A DNA stretch of 64,000 nt from Agapetus fuscipes. Lineage: Eukaryota > Arthropoda > Insecta > Trichoptera > Glossosomatidae. The position numbers and the translations under genes are program-made. The DNA lies in the NCBI GenBank assembly GCA_951799405.1, contig OX637363.1:7378001-7442000 (forward strand), in the 5' to 3' direction. The stretch's first letter is position 1. Each line of letters starts with the position of its first letter. The notes below the pieces were generated by a model. The model did no database searches and was not told the origin of the DNA. It saw only the letters and a program-made list of their open reading frames with translations. Of this stretch, positions 42,948 through 53,774 are shown one piece after another.

Positions 42948-43318
42948 TCTGTAATCTAATCTAATCTAATCTAATCTAATCTAAGCTGCAAAGATATATA
43001 TCATTTAAGATTTATATTAAATGCATTCCCACAAGCAGACATGTATAATTTCGCGCTAACACATGCCGCATGTGGACCTACAATATAAAAACCCAATCTC
43101 AAATGAACATAAGCCTTGCAACTCTTGCCGTCCTTCCCTGAAACAGGGGTGACATTGGCAAAGTGAACCAATTTTTTACAGTATGGGTGGTCAGCCACAT
43201 AACAACCTATAAGTCAAGGAACATACATGACAAATTACATTTTTAAAATCAATAAATTATAATATATACATGGACATAAAAAACTAAATCATAAAAACCA
43301 ATTTTACTTTAACAAACC
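42948..43318 (-). mobile_element. Family A LINE 3' UTR, reference copy
   Basis: This is the 3' UTR of the ORF at 43319-43723. It contains the conserved family A core, read on the minus strand: GTTCCTTGACTTATAGG, then GGCTGACCACCCATACTG, CCCTGTTTCAGGGAAGG, GTTCATTTGAGATTGGG, CACATGCGGCATGTG, CTGCTTGTGGGAATGC and GCAGCTTAGATTAG. It ends in six copies of the TTAGA pentamer. Confidence 0.85.
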
Positions 43319-43723
43319 CTAGCCGCCAACATCACAGATCAACCGCCATTTCTTTCTATCCTTACACACTTCTTTCATTTCCTCCAGAGTCATAACCTTC
43401 TTCATACAAGCTCTTCTTTTATTATGACTCTGGATATTCCATTCATTCGCAATTTCGGATATTTGGTCCATCCATACCTTTCTCGGTCTTCCTCTACCAC
43501 GACATCCATCTATTCTACCAACATATACTTTCTTCGTCAGTCTTTCCTCATTCATTCTCTCCATATGCCCAAACCATCTTAACAAACTTCTTTTAATCTT
43601 CACTTTCACACTTTCTCTTGCACCACATTCTTCTCTTACAAAATCATTCCTCACCCTGTCACTCCGTTTTTTCCCAATCATACTTCTTAGAAAGTCCATA
43701 ACTAACAAAGATAATGTAAGCAT
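43319..43723 (-). pseudogene. Family A LINE ORF, C-terminal part
   Basis: 134 codons, 5'-truncated. The Arg/Lys-rich C-terminal region includes LLRWFGHMERMNEERLTKK, GRGRPRKVWMDQI and ACMKKVMTLEEMKEVCKDRK, then WRLIC and a stop. This is the region that follows the RT domain in RTE-like non-LTR retrotransposons; the precise clade is an inference. It ends 70-80 bp before the family A repeat and is contiguous with it (42948-43318). That shows the repeat is this ORF's 3' UTR. The last ~25 codons recur at 10130, 33380, 52257 and 54688 on the plus strand. Confidence 0.75.
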
Positions 43724-43725
43724 TC

Positions 43726-43930
43726 ACGATTCATATGAATTGCGCGCCAACAAACAATACATACAATATATATGTAAGAATTACGCATCTTAAGCAAACG
43801 CTTAACAAAATAAAAATCCAAATCGCAAATGAACATACACCAATCTTACCGCTCCTCCCTGCAAAAGGGATGAAAAATGGCAAAAGTGAACCGATTTTCA
43901 CGATTAGGGGGTCAGCTTCATACCTACCAA
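43726..43930 (-). mobile_element. Family A copy, strongly diverged
   Basis: CATTCACGATTCATATGAAT to CATACCTACCAATC with CAAATGAACATACACC preserved. It abuts the truncated ORF at 43723. Confidence 0.6.
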
Positions 43931-43931
43931 T

Positions 43932-44352
43932 CTATAATCTTAGCTGCAAAGATAGGTCAACATTTAATGCTTATATAAAATGATCCTCACAGACAGGCAT
44001 ATGTAGGTTTGCGCCTGTACGTTCTGCATGTGTGCATACAAATAAAAAACCTCACAGGAATATAAGCCTCGCAACTCCTGCCGACTTTCCCTGAAACGGG
44101 GCTGGCATGCGTTGGGGTAGCCGGGCCAGTTGCCTGGAATAAGCTGCCTGTCGACCAGACCACCATCGCCTTCAGAAGAGGACTTAAGAAAATTCTGTTT
44201 TCGAAGAGCCACGGTGCCCTTGAGATGGTCTGTGATCATTAAACGGCGCCACCGGAAATAAATCATTCATCATCATCATCACCATTGGAAGAAGTGAATC
44301 AATTTTTACAGCACGGGGGGTCTGCCTCATACCAACCTACCAGTCAAGGGGC
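43932..44352 (-). mobile_element. Family A copy split by a LINE 3' end
   Basis: Parts 43932-44106 and 44285-44352 (ATTGGAAGAAGTGAATC to CTACCAGTCAAGG) flank a plus-strand LINE end. Confidence 0.75.
44107..44284 (+). pseudogene. LINE RT C-terminal end with (ATC)n tail
   Basis: Reads GVAGPVAWNKLPVDQTTIAF, RRGLKKILFSKSHGALEMV, CDH and a stop (44240-44242), then a short UTR and (ATC)n at 44265-44282. WNKLP and LKKILF are the usual C-terminal blocks of CR1/L2/Jockey-type RT ORFs. Confidence 0.7.
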
Positions 44353-44548
44353 CAATGTAACAGGAAAATTAATAACAAATTTATTTGTAGTCTGAAACAT
44401 CAAAATGCGCCATTTTTTTTACTACAATTAAGGTTTATATTAAACCTGTAAATAATAGGCCAGAATCATAAAAAAATTGAGTCGTATATAATCAAAGATT
44501 GTGTTTGTTTTTTATGTTTGTGAAAATATAATATTTTTACCGTTTTCA
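44353..44548. other. No gene seen
   Basis: Unassigned. Confidence 0.35.
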
Positions 44549-44715
44549 TAAGTTTCATGACTTGGAATGCTATTCCCGCCTCACTGAGGGAACTGGACAT
44601 AGAGAGACCATTTAAAAGAAGTCTCAAGACTCACCTCTTCGTCCAATCATATGGACAAGCGCCTTTGTAGTGACACACTGTCATAAAAAGCGCTATACAA
44701 TTTTTGTCTTATCTA
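44549..44715 (+). pseudogene. L2/CR1-type LINE 3' end
   Basis: Reads TWNAIPASLRELDIERPFKR, SLKTHLFVQSYGQAPL and a stop at about 44671, then a short UTR with AAAAAGCGCTATACAATTTT. The same C-terminal block type as above but a different family. Confidence 0.7.
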
Positions 44716-45087
44716 TCTAACATATCTTTGCAGCTTAAATTATAGAAAATAGAGCCTATTTTCGGCCAAAATGACGTCGTTGATTCAATACGACTCAATT
44801 TCAAAATGAAATATGCTTGTTAAAAATATCTAGTGTATTTTTAGGGCAAAGATATATTACTTTATTGGCGGTTTTCACGCCCGCGTAAACCTTTTGAGTC
44901 GGTCATTCATTTAACAAAGTGTCGAGCGATCCCGAAAACATGCCATAAAATCTAAAGCGTCCAGCACCTTTGGGCTAACCCTCATCCCTTATGTTTATTG
45001 GGTAGGTCAGTAAAACCACACAGGTGGGCGAATTAATCAGAAAAGTTTGTAGTAGATATACATATATTTTAACTCTTTAAATATTTA
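44716..45087. other. No gene seen
   Basis: Unassigned. Confidence 0.35.
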
Positions 45088-45348
45088 ATCTTATCTAAGT
45101 TGCAAACATATGTAACATTGGGGATTCACATTATATGCATTTTTACAAGGAAACACGTATAAGTTCGCGCTTTTAAATGCCGCATGTGAACCTATAAAAT
45201 ACAATCCCAAACCTCAAATGAACACGCACCCTGCAACTCTTGCCGACCTTCCCTGAAACAGAGGTGAGTAGGTGACATTGGTAAAGTGAACCATTTTATA
45301 CAGCATGGGTGGTCATCCGCATACCAAACTATAAGTCAAGGAACATAC
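45088..45348 (-). mobile_element. Family A copy (ATTGGGG subfamily)
   Basis: Full core, CTTATCTAAGTTGCAAAC to AAGTCAAGGAACATAC, with a short GAGTAGGT insertion. Confidence 0.8.
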
Positions 45349-45483
45349 TCTATAAATATTATCGACTGAATTTAATTTTGTATGTACTGCCGTATCTAGA
45401 AATCTAGCGCCAGATGGATGAAACTTTTTGTAATTTTAAATACAAGTCGATGTCAAAACTTCGGTAGGTACCTATATTTAAAC

Positions 45484-45806
45484 TGAGCCACACATATAGT
45501 GTACCTTCTTGCCTGCGTTATCCCCGAAGGAGTCGCATGTGGCTATTCGGGACCTATTTATTTTCACGGGTAAGGGGGCCGGCCTTACACAAACCACTTC
45601 ATTTGATGTGGCGGTTTCCCAGCCCCCGAAGGGGGCTCGTTCTCATTTCTTGTGAAGGCTGAGTACACCTTGCCGGTATTTATTTTGGGTTTGAAATAAA
45701 CACCGAAACGGGGAATCATTTTTGACACCCTCGGTTTTGGATTCGAACCCGAGCTCACGGCATGGAATGCAAGCACTCTACCAACTGAGCTATCGCCCGT
45801 TCGAAA
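45484..45806 (-). mobile_element. SINE E, full length
   Basis: Minus strand: head (GATAGCTCAGTTGGTAGAG, GCTCGGGTTCGAATCC), body with CCCGTTTCGGTG and AAGGCCGGCC, end ACACTATATGTGTGGC. Confidence 0.85.
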
Positions 45807-45929
45807 TCCAACTTAAAATAATTGTATCGAATGTTATTTTTTTTAATTGACCAATTAATCTGTACACCATGTATTTCCTGGAAAGATGCAAGATTATCTT
45901 CTTTGTCTTACATTTAAAGTTCAAGGAGA

Positions 45930-46020
45930 TGAAAGAATTGTGCAAGGATAAAACAAAGTTTAGAAACATCTTTGGAGGGGCTAGCCACCCCTAGCGGAAT
46001 ACCGTCTGGATACAAGTACA
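45930..46020 (+). pseudogene. Family Q retroposon ORF tail
   Basis: Reads KEMKELCKDKTKFRNIFGGA, then SHP and a stop. Confidence 0.55.
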
Positions 46021-46139
46021 TGTACAATTAATAAAATAGTAAATATTAATCAAATAAATAAGGTATACTATATTTTTAAGGGTATTTCTGTTACCACAGT
46101 AAAAGTCCATTGTATTTGTTTATAAATTCAATATGAAAA

Positions 46140-46200
46140 ACAAAGTTGCTCAAACGTTTTCACCTAATAAGACATCTTCAGGAGCATAATTATTGTTACA
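46140..46200 (-). repeat. Penelope-like terminal hairpin motif
   Basis: On the minus strand GCTCCTGAAGATGTC, a weak stem, GTGAAAACGTTTGAGC (46149-46185). Enclosed by GCTC/GAGC, as at 41181-41233. Confidence 0.5.
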
Positions 46201-46635
46201 AATATTTTTATACATTGTTTTTCCTTTTGAATTAATAAATAAAAAGAATTGGTGTCTTTGTTGTGATGCCTTTTTCAGGCATACTTTTCTCCTATCATTT
46301 CTGTAAACATTTTTTTAGACTTGGTACAGTTGAAATGAGAATTTAATGAAGAAAAATTAAGGTTCGAGATGATCGTCCCTGTTGTTCCCGATATCCTTTC
46401 TTTGGTACTGTTATTTCCCAGGGGTCGGTTTAAGGACCCTTGTAGTCACAAAAAGTCTGTGGTTCATAGATTATTCCAAAAGCATTCGTTTTTTGTTTTG
46501 TTACTTTTTACAACTGGCCGTGCAAAAACTGTGTATAAATTTTGAACAATTTGTTGATCTAAATAAGGCACTAAGTACTAAAATATCTTTTTTAAAACTC
46601 TTTTAAAAAACTTTTTTAATACTCTGAGAATAAGA
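46201..46635. other. No gene seen
   Basis: AT-rich, no family recognised. Confidence 0.4.
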
Positions 46636-46639
46636 GAAG

Positions 46640-46760
46640 AGTATGTATGAAAAAGGTGATGAATATTGAGGAAATGAAAGTGGTTTGTAAGGACAGAAAA
46701 AAGTGGAGGCGCATCTGCGGAGGTACCGGCCACCCCTAGTGGAACGGCGGCAGGATACAG
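46640..46760 (+). pseudogene. Family Q retroposon ORF tail
   Basis: Reads MKKVMNIEEMKVVCKDRKKW, then RRICGGTGHP and a stop, followed by the tail ACAGTACAGTACAG. Confidence 0.65.
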
Positions 46761-46867
46761 TACAGTACAGTTTAGATCTTTTTTTTTCAAATTTAATATT
46801 TCAAATAAATAGATAAAATGTTGATTTATATCTACAGTTTTTAATTTGATTTTCACAGAAATAATAA

Positions 46868-47086
46868 TATTTAGGATTCATATGAAACGTATACCTACAT
46901 TCAGACATGTTAAGTTTACGCTTCCAAGCGTAATATTGTGTGTGTATGTATGTGTACATACAAAATGAAAATGGAAATCTCGAATGAACATAAACCTTGC
47001 AACTCTTGCAGACTTTCCCTGAAACAAAGGTGCAATTGGCTAAGTGAACCAATTTTTAGAGTATGAATTATCGGACTCATATAAAC
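46868..47086 (-). mobile_element. Family A copy, diverged
   Basis: GGATTCATATGAAACG to ACTCATATAAACCTA. Confidence 0.65.
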
Positions 47087-47087
47087 C

Positions 47088-47252
47088 TATATCTATAATC
47101 TATAATCTAAGTTGCAAGGATATATTCATTCAAAGCTCTCAGATGTATGCCCACAAACAAACACGTGTAGTTCGCGCTTACAAATGCTGATTGTGTACTT
47201 ACAAATAAAATCCAAACCTCAAATGAACATAAGCCCTGCAACTCTTGCCGAC
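47088..47252 (-). mobile_element. Family A copy (TTATAGA tail), truncated
   Basis: TCTATAATCTATAATCTAAG to GCAACTCTTGCCGAC. Confidence 0.8.
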
Positions 47253-47273
47253 ATAATTATGAGGCTGATAATT

Positions 47274-47338
47274 AAAAAAAACTAATTTCTGATTGTGAAA
47301 ATAAAACAATGTTTTGATCAGAAATTAGTTAAAAAAAA
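47274..47338. repeat. Short inverted repeat
   Basis: AACTAATTTCTGAT and ATCAGAAATTAGTT, with A runs outside and a 22-nt loop. Confidence 0.6.
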
Positions 47339-47933
47339 AAACCATAAAATCAATCAACATGAATTTTCACAGTGTTAATACACAAACCATAAAAAATATA
47401 AGTTAAGGAACTATAATATTGTAAAAAGTATTTTCAAGCCAATGATGCAAAAAAATACTGTGAAATTTACAAATATAAGCCAAAATATAAATATATTGGA
47501 AGCTAAACGACATTCTTTTTTAATCAATTCGTAAGGGCAATACAAAAACCTTTAAAAAAATACTTAGATCCCATAACATTATAAGGAATCGTTTGTATTC
47601 AACGGGTTTTACACTAGTATAATAATAAATTGCTTTGTCAGTATTGGATGAAATACAGCCAAGTTCCACATGAATAGAGCAGAGATTCTCAAACTAAGAC
47701 CCAGCACAAGCAGTGACGTGTGAGTTCTCGCTTACAAAACCGAAACTTTCATCTTACTGGCATTCCATTTCAGATCCTTTCAATGTTTAGTTCGGTCTAG
47801 AGAGGATTATTCACAATCCTACGGCGGAATCAGATACAAGGACTGCATCATCTGTAAACCGTGGAAATCACTTTGCAATCTCCTATCATCAATCCACAAT
47901 CACCAAGCCTAGAACCTCGAAAATACTTGTCTA
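47339..47933. other. No gene seen
   Basis: Unassigned. CAGAGATTCTCAAAC at 47681 might be a hAT-like end but has no partner. Confidence 0.3.
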
Positions 47934-48150
47934 TCTATCTATAATCCATAATTGTCCACAAGTAAACACGTGAAAAGTTTGCGCTTCCAAATGCTGAATG
48001 TGTACTTACAAATTAAAATCCAAACCTCAAATGAACATAAACCCTGCAACGTGTGCCGACCTTCCCTGACACAGGGGTGACATTGGCAAAGTGAACCATT
48101 TTTTATAGTATGGGTGGTCAGCTTCATACAAACCCTTAAGTCAATACTAA
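47934..48150 (-). mobile_element. Family A copy, tail degraded
   Basis: TGTCCACAAGTAAACACG to ACCCTTAAGTCAATAC. Confidence 0.75.
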
Positions 48151-48244
48151 TCCTCGTTAATCGATTCAAAACGATGTTCGTGTGTTGCCGATCAGAAGTG
48201 GTTTTTCTTGATAATTTTATTATTTGCGTATGGAACTAAACTAA

Positions 48245-48312
48245 AGAGCCGCAACTTTGCACTCAAAGACCCGCATGTGGCTCGCGGACCGCAGGTTGCC
48301 GACCCCTGGTAA
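48245..48312. mobile_element. hAT-type right end fragment
   Basis: GTGGCTCGCGGACCGCAGG then TTGCCGACCCCTGG, the common hAT MITE end. The left end was not located. Confidence 0.45.
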
Positions 48313-48339
48313 AGAAAAATACAGAGGTATGTGGAGAGG

Positions 48340-48560
48340 TGCACTATTGAAGAGTTCGTAATATGCGTGAGGCGTCCGTTTACACACTATATATTTGGTC
48401 CGCAATTATGTGAGAGACCAGAGTTGATTGAAACATTGAGCCGTGAAGTCGATAAGCCAAGAGCTAGAAATTAGTACATTGTAAACCGACATTTCGTTAA
48501 ATAAATCTTGAAAAATGAATTGCAGTTTGATTAAAATTACCCAATCAAAATTCTAACATT
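48340..48560 (+). mobile_element. Solo LTR (family L)
   Basis: GGCGTCCGTTTACACAC, TATATTTGG, CCGTGAAGTCGATAAGC, GAGCTAGAAATTAGTACATT, AATAAATC and ACCCAATCAAAATTC. 5'-truncated. Confidence 0.65.
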
Positions 48561-48565
48561 ATATT

Positions 48566-48896
48566 TACCATGTTCCTTGACTTATAGGTTGGTATGCGGC
48601 TGACCACCCATACTGTGAAAAAATGGTTCACTTTGCCAATGCCACCCCTGTCTCAGGGAAGGACGGCAAGAGTTGCAGGGCTTATGTTCATTTGAGATGG
48701 GTTCTTATAATGTAGGTCCACATGCGGCATGTGTTAGCGCGAAATTATACATGTCTGCTTGTGGGGATGCACTTAATCTATAATAATCCATAATCTAAGT
48801 TGCAAGGATATATTCATTCAAAGCTCTCAGATGTATGTAATATAAATCTTAAATGATATAAATCCTTGCAGCTTAGATTAGATTAGATTAGATTCC
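48566..48896 (+). mobile_element. Family A copy with another A end inside
   Basis: TTAGA-tail subfamily. At 48778-48836 a minus-strand 3' end of the 7-bp-tail subfamily (CATAATCTAAGTTGCAAGG, AAAGCTCTCAGATGTA) is inserted. TAAT flanks it. Confidence 0.8.
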
Positions 48897-49440
48897 GGTT
48901 CTCTAAAGGCTTGCAATTTTTTTGTGTGACTCGCAAAAAAACCTTTGAAGATCGCAAAGCTTAAACAATTCTTTGAAGGTTCCCCTCGGTAAATCAGCCG
49001 CTATCCCTGCGATGTTTTAGGCGGCATCAGCTTTTTATTACCATAAAAGGTCCAGGCGAACGCTAAGTGGCGGTTTTTTCGTCATCTGAATACACCCCCA
49101 GTACATATCGCACGTTTTATTATTTGATTTATGAGGTCTTATACAAAATTACTTACTCACAAATTAATGTAATAAATACCCTTTACGAAAATTATTTATC
49201 AATTTGCTAACATATTTTATAGAGATATATATTATTAGAAATAAAAACGAATTCCAATTTGTGCTGCGTCGATTATATTTTTTTTAAGAAATAGAAATAT
49301 TATTGAATAAAAAAAAGTTTATTAAATTATTTGACCTTGTTTTAGCAAAAGGCTTATGGTAAGTAGAGATCCGGGGTTTATTTTGAAGTAAATATTAAGT
49401 AACATTGCTTTGTAACTTAAAGTGAACATATATATTGTAG
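48897..49440. other. No gene seen
   Basis: AT-rich, no family recognised. Confidence 0.4.
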
Positions 49441-49870
49441 ATGATGATGTGATGATCGTGCATCAAAGTCGTCCGTGCATGAAGAGTAAGGCGTCAATTT
49501 TCAACGCGGAGTTACCAGGTTCACATACAAGGCGAGGAGGTAAATACTATCAAGGAGTGTTATATTGCACTCTACGTATAAACTCAAAGAAAGAGTTTTT
49601 ACAAAAAATATGGAAGCCAAAACGCGCGCTAGAGGCGGTGTGCTAGTTTCTATACATTGTTTGGAGAACTCGATATTGAGTTTAAGGGTTAAGTATATAC
49701 TAGGGGTGTCGGTATTATCAGGAGGTGGCGAGATTTCCCTCAGTTCGCGCCGCGCCTCCGTAGGGGGCGGACGTGCGCTAATGTCGGGGAGGGCGCTACA
49801 CGACCAGCCGTCTTTTCCGCCCACCTCCTCGCTTTTTATGTCTTCCTGATTCTTTTGAATGAAAGCCAAT
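49441..49870. other. GC-rich island, unassigned
   Basis: Clearly richer in GC than its surroundings (49720-49830), followed by AATAAA at 49869. ORFs are open on both strands across it (122 codons minus, 94 codons plus) but show no known domain. Could be the remnant of a host exon or of an element. Confidence 0.35.
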
Positions 49871-49997
49871 AAATTTCAAATAAAGAGGTAGCGAAATATT
49901 ATTTAATCACGGGGAAAATGCCAGTATAAACATTACGAAGCCACATCAAAAGAGGCTTTATTTTTTTCACGGAGCAGAGAAAGTACACATTAAGTTC

Positions 49998-50165
49998 ATT
50001 GACCGGTCTGTAGTTTAGTGGGGAAGGCTACGGACTCGTACATATTCCGAAGGTCTTGAGTTAGATTCACGGTGGAGCACAAAATAAAATCAAATATGCT
50101 CTTCACTGGTGCTGGGTTACAAAATTCATTTACTCTTAAAAAAAATGATTGACCCTGGAACCTTC
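49998..50165 (+). mobile_element. SINE D, 5' half
   Basis: GACCGGTCTGTAGTTTAGTG head with a degraded B box (GAGTTAGATTCAC), body to TGACCCTGGAA. Confidence 0.65.
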
Positions 50166-50216
50166 TGTTGAGGCAGACGATCATCGGTGATTGTCGCTTG
50201 TCATTCTATGCCACTC

Positions 50217-50272
50217 AATTTTTTTAAATAAATCCTGTGCGGGAGACTCTCTAGATTTCTGGAGTCTTCGAT
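50217..50272 (-). mobile_element. SINE D 3'-end fragment
   Basis: Poly-T then AAATCCTGTGCGGGAGACTC. Compare 11379-11442. Confidence 0.65.
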
Positions 50273-50310
50273 GCTTCTAAGATGGCTGAAAGATATCCAC
50301 GTAATAATAA

Positions 50311-50608
50311 TATTAGGGTGATTCATTTGGTGAGCGCTGTATTGTGTGTATCTCACCTCAAGAGCCCTCTGCGAGCTTGGTCGTCGCTGTAGAAAGCGCC
50401 AATTCTCAAGCAAGACCCAGTTGTTGTAAGGTTGGATGGACCTTTCAGTGACCGGTCTTTGGTAAAGGTTTATGAATTTTTCAACTCAGCGAAGAGCACA
50501 TTCGAAATATAAATGGTATATTTTTTTGTGCTCCACCGGGATCCAAATCCACAACCTTCCATTTACGAGTCCGAAGTGCTGCCACTGGACTGCGGACCGG
50601 TCCAATAA
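50311..50608 (-). mobile_element. SINE D2, full length
   Basis: Minus strand: head GGACCGGTCCGCAGTCCAG, body, then the D2 3' half GAGGGCTCTTGAGGTGAGAT and CACCAAATGAATCACCC. Confidence 0.85.
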
Positions 50609-50719
50609 AGGCGGCAGGAGTTGGAAGGTGTACATGTGAGTGAGCGCGAACTTACATGTGTCTCTTCAGTTGAAGGGGATGGCGTAAGGCCGGTGGACTG
50701 TAAGACTTAAAATTAATAT

Positions 50720-51186
50720 TAAAGAAGTTTTTTTTACAGTGTGCGCCATGGTACATACGGAAGTATTCTGTGTTGAGAACAAGCATCCAACGTCTTGGCT
50801 ATAGACTGTTTACAATATTATATATATCGAGCACATTGGAGAGATCAATGTACGGCCATAAATTTTGCATTATCTATGGAAAAATACAGAAGTAAATTAT
50901 CTAGTATGGCGAAATATCTTCCCAGAAAAATGATATATCGACGTCCTACTTTTTACGATGTATTCTTGGCTTTTTCGGTAATTTGTCTTACTTAAGCGGT
51001 AAACGCGTCGGCAAATATCCTTTCTGCTGTAAACGGATAAAAATTGGCCCGCCAAAAGAAATAATACACAAATTAAGATTGCGCCATTAGCCAAGAGTAT
51101 CTTTTTTTTTTAACAATAATAATGAAATAAGATTTTCTTTTCCAATGTATATTCGACAATATAACAGATAATGACTCGTCTATATA
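50720..51186. other. No gene seen
   Basis: AT-rich, no family recognised. Confidence 0.4.
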
Positions 51187-51433
51187 ATAATCTATAATCT
51201 AAGTTGCAAGGATATATTCATTTAAAGCTCTCAAATGCATGCCCACAAACAAACACGTGTAGTTCGCGCTTACAAGTGATGAATGTGTACTTACAAATAA
51301 AATCCAAACCTCAAATGAACATAAGCCCTACAACTTTGCCGACCTTCCCTGACACAGGGTTGTCAATTGGTAAAGCGAACCATTTTTACAGTATGGGTGG
51401 TCAGCCTCATACCAACCTATGAGTCAAGGAATC
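51187..51433 (-). mobile_element. Family A copy (TTATAGA tail)
   Basis: ATAATCTATAATCTAAGTTG to TATGAGTCAAGGAATC; full core. Confidence 0.85.
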
Positions 51434-51538
51434 TATATAAGGAATATATATTCTCGTAACGAAACGAAAGAAGTGTGTATGCAACGATACAAAAATAGTG
51501 GTTCATCTGCAATGTTGGTGGCTAAGTCGCAACTATTT

Positions 51539-51712
51539 GCAACTAAGCTACACATATAGTGTAACCTCTCGCCTGCGTTATCCCCGAAAAGGTCGCATGT
51601 GGTGATTAGGGACCTATTTCTTTTTACGGGTAAGCGGGCCGGCCTCACACCAACCAATTTCAGTTGAAGTGGGGATTTTACAGCTACCGGGGGGGCTGGT
51701 TCTCATTTCTTT
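51539..51712 (-). mobile_element. SINE E, 3' half
   Basis: GCAACTAAGCTACACATATA to GGCTGGTTCTCATTTC; head missing. Confidence 0.75.
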
Positions 51713-52254
51713 TTATGTTTTTTTTGTGTAAAAACGTACACCGTCAACAATTTTATGCAAGAAAAACAGCACTTAAAGAGTTTACCTACCATTTAAAATT
51801 CAGGTAGACTAGGGATGAGCGAATTTGAATAAATTATATTTAAGCTCGTTATAATTATTCTGGGATGAGACCCTCCTTAGCCCTCACCATTATAATTACA
51901 TCCCCATGTTTGATAAAGGGTTCAAAGACAATAAAATGAGCTTAGACTTAAACTGGACTAGCATGCGATCAGCCTAGAATCTAGCGAAGTATTTCTGCCA
52001 GCAGTGAACTAAACTATGATTCAGTTAAATATTTTTTTTCACAGAAAAAATTGTATGTGGTCACAGGATGAGAATATACCGGTTTTATTAACTAACTTTA
52101 CTAGGTGCTCTCACTTTCATGATCGGCTTATATTTCATTTTTTTTTGTAGTCTTCGGAGTTGGATTCTAAAAGCAGCTTCTTTATTTACCTGAGTTTTAT
52201 TTCTACAAGCAGGGAGCATTGTCAAGGCTGATACTCGAAAACTATCTATATATA
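51713..52254. other. No gene seen
   Basis: Unassigned. Confidence 0.35.
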
Positions 52255-52820
52255 AGGTTATGGCTCTGGATGAAATGAAAGAAGTATGCAAGGATCGAAA
52301 AAAATGGCGATTGATCTGTAATGCTGGCGGTTAAAGCTGAGGCTTTTAAATTATCATTATTATTTTATTTTTTATTTTTTACTGTTTAATTGTTTAGAGT
52401 TTACTTGTTTTATATATATTTGAATGTATTAATTGCTTGTATTCCTTGAGTGATAGGTTGGTATGCGACTGACCACCCATACTGTAAAAAATGGTTCACT
52501 TTGCCAATGTCACCCCAGTTTCAGGGAAGGTCGGCAAGAGTTGCAGGGCTTATGTTCATTTGAGATTGGGTTTTTTATATTGTAGGTCCACATGCGGCAT
52601 GTGTAAGCGCGAAATTATGCATGTCTGCTTATGGGAATGCATTTAATATGAATCTCAAATGATACATAATCGGCCTTATTCATTAGATTGGTTGAACCCA
52701 AAACCAGAGATAAACGAGTTTATTAGTATGGGAAATCTGACTTTAAGCTGGTTTAAAAATTAAAACCTTTTTATGAATAAGGGGGTATATTATCTTTGCA
52801 GCTTAGATTTAGATTTAGAT
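52255..52820 (+). mobile_element. Family A LINE tail with ORF end and full UTR
   Basis: ORF end VMALDEMKEVCKDRKKWRLI then CNAGG and a stop (TAA at 52332). The UTR with the complete family A core follows, and the TTTAGA tail at 52800-52820. A MITE sits inside at 52671-52785. This copy shows directly that core and ORF belong together. Confidence 0.85.
52671..52785. mobile_element. MITE family H
   Basis: Ends CCTTATTCAT and ATGAATAAGG, 115 bp, inside a family A core. Confidence 0.7.
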
Positions 52821-52837
52821 CGCATCGCTTCGATGAC

Positions 52838-52925
52838 ATTTGGGTTTAATATTGCATTGTACATAAGCGTGCTACGTGTGTAAGCGCGAACCATGCCTGC
52901 TTGTGTGAGTTCATTAAATATTTTT
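52838..52925 (+). mobile_element. Family A remnant
   Basis: GACATTTGGGTTTAATATTG, GTGTGTAAGCGCGAACC and CTGCTTGTGTGAGTTC. Confidence 0.45.
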
Positions 52926-53581
52926 CTCAAATTTCAAAAAATATTTGCAACATAATCTATTTTGCAAGATGTATAGATCAACATTTTAAATTGCACCCAT
53001 TTATTTAAGCAAGCAAAGTTGCTTATATTCATTACAATAACTAAAACAACATAAAATATCTGTTATCTTTGTAAGTTTTAGAAATTTTAATAATTATAAA
53101 AGGAAACACTACGCGATAAACATAAATACTTTTACCATCAACTAAAAATAATACTTTAAAAGCTCTGTAAGATACGAATACTTTTATAGAATTTTTCAGG
53201 AAAAAGCTTTTTTCTGTGCGCGAGCTTTTTCAGCGCCATTTTCAGGTCACAATGCCACGGATGAGCTTTAAAAATATTCCCACTAATGGAAGGCTGTATT
53301 TAAATAGAGTTAAGCCTTATCTTGCCTCAGTGGCTAGAGCTCGACGTTTTGTTTAATTTCAAGTTATGGGATAAAAAGATTTCACACTTTTGCTTGAAAA
53401 TTTTAATTGAAAACCTAATGGAATCATATCTTACAATTATGTTCAAATGAAGTTCTTTTTGAATACAAAAAAAAAATAAGTAATACATTTAATATTCATT
53501 TAAAAATGTGTGTATAAAACTTAAGCGATTTCGCCTTAAAATGCATGCTTAGAATGGATTTTGAGGACTCAACTACCTTGA
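52926..53581. other. No gene seen
   Basis: AT-rich, no family recognised. Confidence 0.4.
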
Positions 53582-53764
53582 CTAATCTAATCTAATCTAA
53601 TCTAAGCTGCAAAGATATATATCACTTAAGATTCATACTAAATGCATTCCCACAAGCAGACATGTATAATTTCGCGATAACACATGCCGCATGTGGACCT
53701 ACAATATAAAAACCCAATCTCAAATGAACATAAGCCTTGCAACTCTTGCCGTCCTTCCCTGAAA
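53582..53764 (-). mobile_element. Family A copy (TTAGA tail), truncated
   Basis: CTAATCTAATCTAATCTAAG to CCGTCCTTCCCTGAAAC. Confidence 0.85.
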
Positions 53765-53774
53765 CAAACAACCA

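Noticed and set aside
42950..42985. Telomeric repeat
   Set aside because: The unit is TTAGA, not TTAGG, and it is always attached to the family A 3' end.
49501..49869. 122-codon minus ORF in a GC-rich patch
   Set aside because: Open frames on both strands with no motif; kept only as an unassigned island.
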